DNA of 64,000 nt from Paeniglutamicibacter sp. Y32M11 (GTDB taxonomy: Bacteria; Actinomycetota; Actinomycetes; Actinomycetales; Micrococcaceae): NCBI RefSeq assembly GCF_019285735.1, contig NZ_CP079107.1:3100001-3164000 (forward strand). Direction: 5' to 3'. Each line of letters opens with the position of its first letter. The stretch's first letter is position 1. A model generated the notes under the pieces. That model did no database searches and was not told where the DNA came from. It saw only the letters and a program-made list of their open reading frames with translations. The position numbers and the translations under genes are program-made. Below, piece by piece: positions 56,474 through 64,000 of the stretch.

Positions 56474-56507
56474 CGGTGGCGGAAGACGATTAGCGTCCCC
56501 GCCACCG
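56474..56507 (-). terminator. hairpin between gcvT and gcvH
   Basis: CGGTGGCGG and CCGCCACCG form a nine-base stem just after the gcvT stop. It could be a processing site or partial terminator within the operon. Confidence 0.5.
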
Positions 56508-56513
56508 ACAACG

Positions 56514-57626
56514 TTACTTGGCTCGGGTGTAGAACGGCAGTGAAACGACTTCAAAGGCCTCGGGCTTGCCACGAAGGTCAACATCGACCTTCGTACCAAC
56601 CTCGGCAAAGGCGGGTTCCACGTAGGCCATGGCCACGGGGAATCCAAGGGTCGGCGACGGCTGGCCGGAGGTGATGGCGCCAATCTGCGCCCCATCTACG
56701 GACACCGCGTAACCGCCGCGACCCGCGCGCCGGCCCAGACCCTTCAGGCCCACCAACACACGCTTGGGACCTTCGGCCTTGATGGCTTCCAATGCCGCGC
56801 GGCCCACAAAGTTCTCTTCCTTCTTGAAGGAGACGATGGGGCCAAGGTTGGCCTCGAAGGGGTTACCTTCAAGGGACAATTCGTTGCCGTACAGCGGCAT
56901 GCCGGCCTCAAGGCGCAGCGAGTCGCGGCAGGCCAAACCGGCGGGGATCAGTCCGTGGGCGGTGCCCGCGTTCATGACTGCGTCCCAGAGTTCGGCGGCC
57001 TGCTCGTTCGGCACATACAGCTCGAAGCCGTCCTCGCCGGTGTAACCGGTGCGTGCCAACAGCACGTTGATACCGGCAACGGTGAGTTCATCCGCGGCGT
57101 AGTAGTTCATCTCGGTCACCACGGCCTTGCCGGCCTCGTCAACCAGTTCGTGCAAGATGGCCACGGCGTTCGGGCCCTGCACGGCGATCAACGAGGTTTC
57201 GGCGGAGGCATCGGTGACGGTGACGTCGAAGCCTGCCGCGCGTTCGGCCAATGCCGCGGCAACCACCGGGGCGTTGCCCGCGTTGGGTACCACGAGGAAC
57301 TTTTCTTCCCCGCGGCGGTAGGTGATCAGGTCATCGATGATGCCGCCGGCTTCGTTGCAGATCACCGAGTACTTGGCCTTACCGACCTTCATCACTGCCA
57401 TGTTCCCGGCCAGCGCGGTATTCAGGAAGGTTGCTGCTGCAGGTCCTTCGACCCAGACTTCGCCCATGTGGGAGAGGTCAAAGAGGCCGGCGGTGGCGCG
57501 CACTGCATTGTGCTCAGCCAATTCCGAACCGTACTTCAGCGGCATGTCCCAGCCACCGAAGTCGGTGAAGGACGCGTTGAGTTCCGCATGCTTGGCATGC
57601 AGTGAGGTTTTTTTCGGGTCGCTCAT
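56514..57626 (-). CDS. gcvT: glycine cleavage system aminomethyltransferase T
   Basis: The 370-residue protein has the start KKTSLHAKHAELNASFTDFGGWDMPLKY, the SHMGEVWVEGPAA segment and the DSLRLEAGMPLYGNEL motif of GcvT. It moves the methylene group to tetrahydrofolate. The ATG has AAAGG seven bases upstream. Confidence 0.95.
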   Translation of the reverse strand: MSDPKKTSLHAKHAELNASFTDFGGWDMPLKYGSELAEHNAVRATAGLFDLSHMGEVWVEGPAAATFLNTALAGNMAVMKVGKAKYSVICNEAGGIIDDLITYRRGEEKFLVVPNAGNAPVVAAALAERAAGFDVTVTDASAETSLIAVQGPNAVAILHELVDEAGKAVVTEMNYYAADELTVAGINVLLARTGYTGEDGFELYVPNEQAAELWDAVMNAGTAHGLIPAGLACRDSLRLEAGMPLYGNELSLEGNPFEANLGPIVSFKKEENFVGRAALEAIKAEGPKRVLVGLKGLGRRAGRGGYAVSVDGAQIGAITSGQPSPTLGFPVAMAYVEPAFAEVGTKVDVDLRGKPEAFEVVSLPFYTRAK

Positions 57627-57665
57627 CAAGCTACCTTTCGTGGGGCTAAATAATGAGTGGCGGTT

Positions 57666-60503
<2,838 letters not shown>

Positions 60504-60553
60504 GGGGAACTCCATTGGGTCATCGGCGTGCGTGCACACCGAACGAGCTGCAA

Positions 60554-60780
60554 GTTCCTCCCCGACCCTGTTGCTGTGACCTGAGAGTTTCCGCGATGTT
60601 CCGCATCCTAGTGGGGATCCGGCACACGCTTGCACCTTCGGTGAGCAGCACCGCCGCGAGGCGATGTTACTTCTTTCCAGAGTTGCCTCTTCGCGGCGGT
60701 ACGGGGGCCTGAGAGTTTCCCGGGGAGGAATTGCTCCTACGGCGCCCGACCAACTTTCGCTGAACGGGACTCTCCCGCCG
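60554..60780 (-). promoter_or_regulatory. tandem glycine riboswitch
   Basis: Two copies of CCTGAGAGTTTCC (plus strand, 60580-60592 and 60708-60720) are the conserved GGAAACTCTCAGG segment of two glycine aptamers. The first aptamer starts with GGGAGAGTCCC near 60780 and has GCGCCGTAGGAGCAA; the second has CACCGAAGGTGCAAGC near 60629-60645. The pair lies upstream of gcvP, so glycine would switch on the whole gcvP-gcvT-gcvH-glyA-sdaA operon. Confidence 0.93.
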
Positions 60781-60982
60781 CATGTCAGTGGCTGTGCCTC
60801 GTGAGAGGCACGGCTCTTATCCTACCGGCGAAGCGTGAGCTAAACAACATGGATTACTTCGTCCCAAGCCAGCATCGAGGTTTGCGGATGAAGCGGAGAA
60901 CTTTCGGCTCCCGGCCGACACTTTCTCGCCCTGCGACGTGGCGAATTGTCCTTGAGCTCTGCCCGTTGTCATCGTTCTCGAG

Positions 60983-61291
60983 TTAGCAGTTGGGCTTGGC
61001 CTCGACGCGCGGTCCGACGTCGATGGAATACGGAAGTCCCCACGCGTTGCTGTAGCGCAGGCGCACGGCGCACAGCGAGGACTCGTGGTTTAGCTCGACG
61101 GGTTCAAGGGCCATGAGGATCGAAGCACCGGGCCCGTCACCGAGGGTGGCCGGCAGCTCGGTGAGGGAAAGCCAAGCGGTCCGCAGATCCGGGTCATTCT
61201 CCCCCACCGGGTACTCCCCTGACCCGAGCCACGCACCGTCGTGCAGGATGCCGGATCCGGCCAGTACGAGCAAGATGGTTCCAAAGCCCAC
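60983..61291 (-). CDS. small hypothetical protein
   Basis: The 102-residue ORF from a GTG has a short hydrophobic start (VGFGTILLVLAGSGILHDG) and a polar remainder ending VGPRVEAKPNC. An in-frame stop nine codons upstream excludes longer starts. No family is recognised and the ribosome binding site is weak, so it may not be a gene. Confidence 0.4.
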   Translation of the reverse strand: MGFGTILLVLAGSGILHDGAWLGSGEYPVGENDPDLRTAWLSLTELPATLGDGPGASILMALEPVELNHESSLCAVRLRYSNAWGLPYSIDVGPRVEAKPNC

Positions 61292-61443
61292 TTCGCCCGG
61301 CCCTGCTCGAACCTAGCTTCAATTTTCTATATCCCTCGGCAATACTGCCAACCTTTGCTGACGTCACCGGCGCAATTCTTGCTGCAGGCCATCATTCCCG
61401 CCCGCGCGCCAGAAATGGATGCCTCGTGATCAACAGAAACTAC

Positions 61444-61472
61444 TTGACACATCAACCTTTTGGTTCTATCGT
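61444..61472 (+). promoter_or_regulatory. promoter of the F420-reductase-like gene
   Basis: TTGACA (61444-61449) and TATCGT (61467-61472), 17 bases apart, form a clear sigma70-type promoter. The spacer holds AACC-TTTT-GGTT, and GGTTC/GAACC arms lie around the -10, so repressor binding is possible. Confidence 0.6.
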
Positions 61473-61509
61473 TTTTATTGAACCTTCAACTAAACGGATT
61501 GAGGATCTG

Positions 61510-62187
61510 ATGAAGAACTTCCTCGCTCAACTCTTCGGAAAGAAGCACATCATGAACATCGACGTCACCATCATCGGTACCGGCAGCATGGGCCGCGCAC
61601 TCGCCACCCGCACCATCGCTGCGGGCAAGAATCTTCAGGTCCTAGCCCGCTCCACCGAGACCGCTGCAACCTTCGCCGCAGAACTCGGCTCGGGTATCAC
61701 CAGCGGCAATACCACCGAGGCTCCGGCCGGCCAGATCGTCATTCTGGCCCTACCCTTCGACGCGGCCAAGGAATACGTCACGGCCCAGGGTGCGGCACTG
61801 GATTCCAAGATCGTCATCGACATCTCCAACCCCGTGGACTTCTCCACCTTCGATTCGCTGACCACTGCCGCGGGCAGCTCCGCCGCCGAGGACATCTCCG
61901 CACTCACCTCCGCCACCGTGGTGAAGGCCTTCAACACCACCTTCGCCGGACCGCTGACCACAGGCTCCGCCGAGGGAACTCCGCTCGACGTTTTTGTTGC
62001 CGGTGAGGAATCAGCCCGCAACACTGTCGCTTCCTTCATCACCGCCGCTGGCATGCGTCCGATCGAGGTGGGCGGCCTGCACCACGCCCGTGAGCTCGAG
62101 GGCTTCCAGCTGTTGGTCATGGCCATGCAGGTCAACCCGGCACTGCCCGACTTCAACTGGGGCACCGCGCTGAAGATTGTTGGCTAA
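61510..62187 (+). CDS. NADP-binding protein, F420-reductase-like
   Basis: The 225-residue protein has an N-terminal extension MKNFLAQLFGKKHI, then the Rossmann motif VTIIGTGSMGRALATRTIAAG and VKAFNTTFAGPL, typical of the F420-dependent NADP reductase-like family (NAD_binding F420-oxidoreductase). True F420 use in these proteins is unproven. The start was chosen because a promoter lies inside the longer frame; an ATG 14 codons later is an alternative. Confidence 0.85.
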   Translation: MKNFLAQLFGKKHIMNIDVTIIGTGSMGRALATRTIAAGKNLQVLARSTETAATFAAELGSGITSGNTTEAPAGQIVILALPFDAAKEYVTAQGAALDSKIVIDISNPVDFSTFDSLTTAAGSSAAEDISALTSATVVKAFNTTFAGPLTTGSAEGTPLDVFVAGEESARNTVASFITAAGMRPIEVGGLHHARELEGFQLLVMAMQVNPALPDFNWGTALKIVG

Positions 62188-62219
62188 TTTCCCCCTCCAC
62201 GGAGCGAGTTAGCTCCGCC

Positions 62220-62268
62220 AGATGGGAGCCGGAAGACCAATATGGTCTACCGGCTCTCATCTTTTTTT
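62220..62268 (+). terminator. rho-independent terminator
   Basis: GAGCCGGaAGACCA and TGGTCTaCCGGCTC arms, lengthened by AGATG/CATCT, are followed by seven T. This is a textbook terminator for the upstream gene. Confidence 0.92.
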
Positions 62269-62286
62269 AATCCCGAGAAAAACGAG

Positions 62287-63009
62287 CTAAATCAGCCCGG
62301 AGGTACCCAGCCAGGTGCCAAGAGCAAAGGTGACGGCCAGTGCGGCCGCCCCACCGATCAGCACCCGCAGCGTCGGGCGCAGTATCGGCGCCCCGCCCAG
62401 CTTGGCACCGAGCCCACCGGTAATACCCAAGGCCAATAGCACGGCAACAATGGTGATCGGGATCCGTAGGTCCACGGGCAGGAAGACCGCCGTGGCAAAA
62501 GGTAATATCGCACCCACGGTAAAGGCCAGCGCCGAGGCCAGGGCGGCATGCCACGGGTTCAGCACCTCGTCCTCATCCAATTGAAGCTCGGCATCCAGAT
62601 GAGCCTTCAGCGCATCGTGCGCCGTCAGCTCCTGGGCTACGAGACTCGCGGTGGCCGGGCTGAGTCCCTTGGCCTCGTAGAGTCCGGTGAGTTCGGCCAG
62701 CTCTTCGGCCGGCATTTCCGCTAACTCACGACGTTCCTTTTCGATGAGGGCCTTTTGTGAATCCGAGGCACTGGAGACCGAGACGTACTCCCCCAGAGCC
62801 ATCGAGATGGCACCGCCAATGGCTGCCGCCGCGCCCGCGGTGAGCACCGGGCCGATTGCCGGGGTGGCACTGGCAACACCAACCACCACCGCCGCGACCG
62901 AGACGATGCCATCGTTGGCACCGAGGACTCCGGCCCGCAGCCAGTTCAGCCGTTCGGCCACTCCCTGGCCATGTGGTTCATCCTCGTGCGCACTTTCTAG
63001 CTCATTCAT
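62287..63009 (-). CDS. VIT1/CCC1 family metal transporter
   Basis: The roughly 240-residue protein has LNWLRAGVLGANDGIVSVAAVVVGVASAT and SMALGEYVSVSSASDSQKALIEKERREL, both signatures of the vacuolar iron transporter family, with five predicted helices. It would move ferrous iron or manganese. The ATG gives the usual 20-residue lead before LNWLRAG; a GTG 24 codons upstream, 11 bases after the neighbouring stop, is also possible. It follows the SGNH hydrolase gene directly. Confidence 0.88.
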   Translation of the reverse strand: MNELESAHEDEPHGQGVAERLNWLRAGVLGANDGIVSVAAVVVGVASATPAIGPVLTAGAAAAIGGAISMALGEYVSVSSASDSQKALIEKERRELAEMPAEELAELTGLYEAKGLSPATASLVAQELTAHDALKAHLDAELQLDEDEVLNPWHAALASALAFTVGAILPFATAVFLPVDLRIPITIVAVLLALGITGGLGAKLGGAPILRPTLRVLIGGAAALAVTFALGTWLGTSGLI

Positions 63010-63091
63010 GGTCCCCAGCAAATCATCTTGTTGCTCCTCTGACCAGTACGTGCGCCTCGGTTGCGCCAGCGCGGCGGCCACCTACCGGGCC

Positions 63092-63868
63092 TCAGACCCC
63101 GGACGGCACCTGGAGCGAGGTGAAGTGCGGGTATTTGGGACTCAGGGCATCACCCGATGAGGTTCCGGTCAGTCGACGCTTCACCCAGGGCACCAGGTGT
63201 TCCTTGGCCCAGGCGGCATCCTCACGCAGCTTATTTAGGCGCGTGAGCGCGGCAGCGTCGGTGAGTACCGGCAGCGGAATTCGCGACTGGTTGCCGAGGA
63301 GCTCAAGCACTTTTGCGGCCATGAGGGTATGCCCGGCGGTGTTCATGTGCAGTCGATCGGTGGCCCAATAGCGGAGGTCAGAAAATTCACGCCAGCGCCA
63401 GTAGTCGGCGATCAGCGCGCCGGTGTCCTCGGCGATCTCACGCACCGCTTCGTTGTAGATGGCGGTACGTCCGCGGGTGGTACCGAAGATGGCCGAGTCC
63501 CCGGAGTCGAAACCGGTAAAAAGCACCAGGGTGGCCCCGCTGTCGGCCAGCTTGATGATCATCTGCCGATACCTGAGCATCAATGCGTCGATGTCCACAG
63601 CTGGGCGCAAAATGTCGTTTCCACCCACATACAGCGTGATCAGTGTCGGCTTCAGGGCCAGCGCCGCCGGTAGTTGCTCGATGATCACCTGGTTAATTTT
63701 TTTGCCGCGGATGGCCAGATTGGCGTAACCCCAGCTCGGATCCGCACACAACACCTCGGCGACCCGATCGGCCCAACCGCGCACCTGGTTCGGACGTTGC
63801 GGTTCCACGTCACCCATGCCCTCGGTGAAGGAGTCGCCCAATGCCAAATATCGATTCGTAAATTCCAC
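63092..63868 (-). CDS. SGNH/GDSL hydrolase
   Basis: The 258-residue protein from a GTG has the catalytic GDSFTEG (Ser13), the oxyanion GGND segment (YVGGNDIL) and DRLHMNTAGH with the catalytic Asp and His. It belongs to the SGNH hydrolase (esterase) superfamily; no signal peptide is visible. The substrate is unknown. It is followed by the VIT gene on the same strand. Confidence 0.9.
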   Translation of the reverse strand: MEFTNRYLALGDSFTEGMGDVEPQRPNQVRGWADRVAEVLCADPSWGYANLAIRGKKINQVIIEQLPAALALKPTLITLYVGGNDILRPAVDIDALMLRYRQMIIKLADSGATLVLFTGFDSGDSAIFGTTRGRTAIYNEAVREIAEDTGALIADYWRWREFSDLRYWATDRLHMNTAGHTLMAAKVLELLGNQSRIPLPVLTDAAALTRLNKLREDAAWAKEHLVPWVKRRLTGTSSGDALSPKYPHFTSLQVPSGV

Positions 63869-63947
63869 GGCTCTAGCCTAGCCCCGCAGTCCGCCGCGAT
63901 CGGAAACGGCCGCCCGGGTGGGAGGACTCCCGCGCACCCTCAGCCGG

Positions 63948-63987
63948 GTCTTGGCCGAGTTGTTGACGATGTGTTGTTAGCCAAGAC
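63948..63987. other. inverted repeat at the window end
   Basis: GTCTTGGC and GCCAAGAC are eight-base arms around 24 bases, upstream of the SGNH gene. Function unknown. Confidence 0.3.
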
Positions 63988-64000
63988 TTGGGCGGATGGC

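Overview
The window is about 64 kb of high-GC DNA from an actinobacterium, most likely an Arthrobacter-like member of the Micrococcaceae (Arthrobacter, Paeniglutamicibacter or Glutamicibacter). The clues are an HU protein with an Arthrobacter-type sequence, PucR and Lrp regulators, an Rv2629-type hibernation factor, a CopD-CtaG fusion, and a topaquinone amine oxidase whose active-site spacing matches the Arthrobacter globiformis enzyme. The genus is inferred from memory of these families, not from a search. No rRNA, tRNA, CRISPR array, prophage or insertion sequence was seen. || Layout. 1-7.6 kb: a flavin/NAD(P)-binding protein with a GNAT acetyltransferase, a HerA-like ATPase, an anchored hypothetical protein, and a MarR-MFS pair with a palindromic operator. 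7.6-14.1 kb: a thioredoxin-NHL fusion protein, then a leftward copper/cytochrome-oxidase operon (membrane protein, CopC, CopD-CtaG, lipoprotein) behind a perfect 19-bp palindrome. 14.2-17.5 kb: HU with a TTG start, an SDR, a DUF1992 protein and the rpmB-rpmG-rpsN trio, all of the zinc-free type. || 17.8-45.8 kb is an amine-catabolism island. It holds potABCD polyamine uptake, an Lrp regulator with a putrescine-type aminotransferase, a long acyl-CoA dehydrogenase, a PucR regulator divergent from mmsA and an omega-aminotransferase, an APC permease with a FeaR-like AraC regulator, a TetR regulator divergent from a copper amine oxidase, and a TetR regulator divergent from an FAD amine oxidase-cupin-aldehyde dehydrogenase operon. 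Together these genes could import polyamines or aromatic amines, oxidise or transaminate them to aldehydes, oxidise the aldehydes to amino acids such as GABA or beta-alanine, and pass those through malonate semialdehyde to acetyl-CoA. Each segment has its own regulator, and two have strong inverted repeats in the divergent promoter. || 45.9-53.1 kb: a methyltransferase, a YibE/F membrane protein, an orphan zinc-binding protein with a Zur-like box, a Balon/Rv2629-type ribosome factor, MgtE behind a long leader carrying a 27-codon ORF with a perfect Shine-Dalgarno, and a GNAT protein. 53.2-60.8 kb: a leftward operon gcvP-gcvT-gcvH-glyA-sdaA behind a tandem glycine riboswitch, which would carry excess glycine through serine to pyruvate. 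61-64 kb: a small hypothetical gene, an F420-reductase-like NADP-binding protein, a VIT-family metal transporter and an SGNH hydrolase. || No clearly unprecedented multi-gene system is visible. The best leads for new biology are regulatory: the mgtE leader ORF, the copper palindrome, the two divergent-promoter repeats in the amine island and the structured leader of the zinc-free ribosomal trio.
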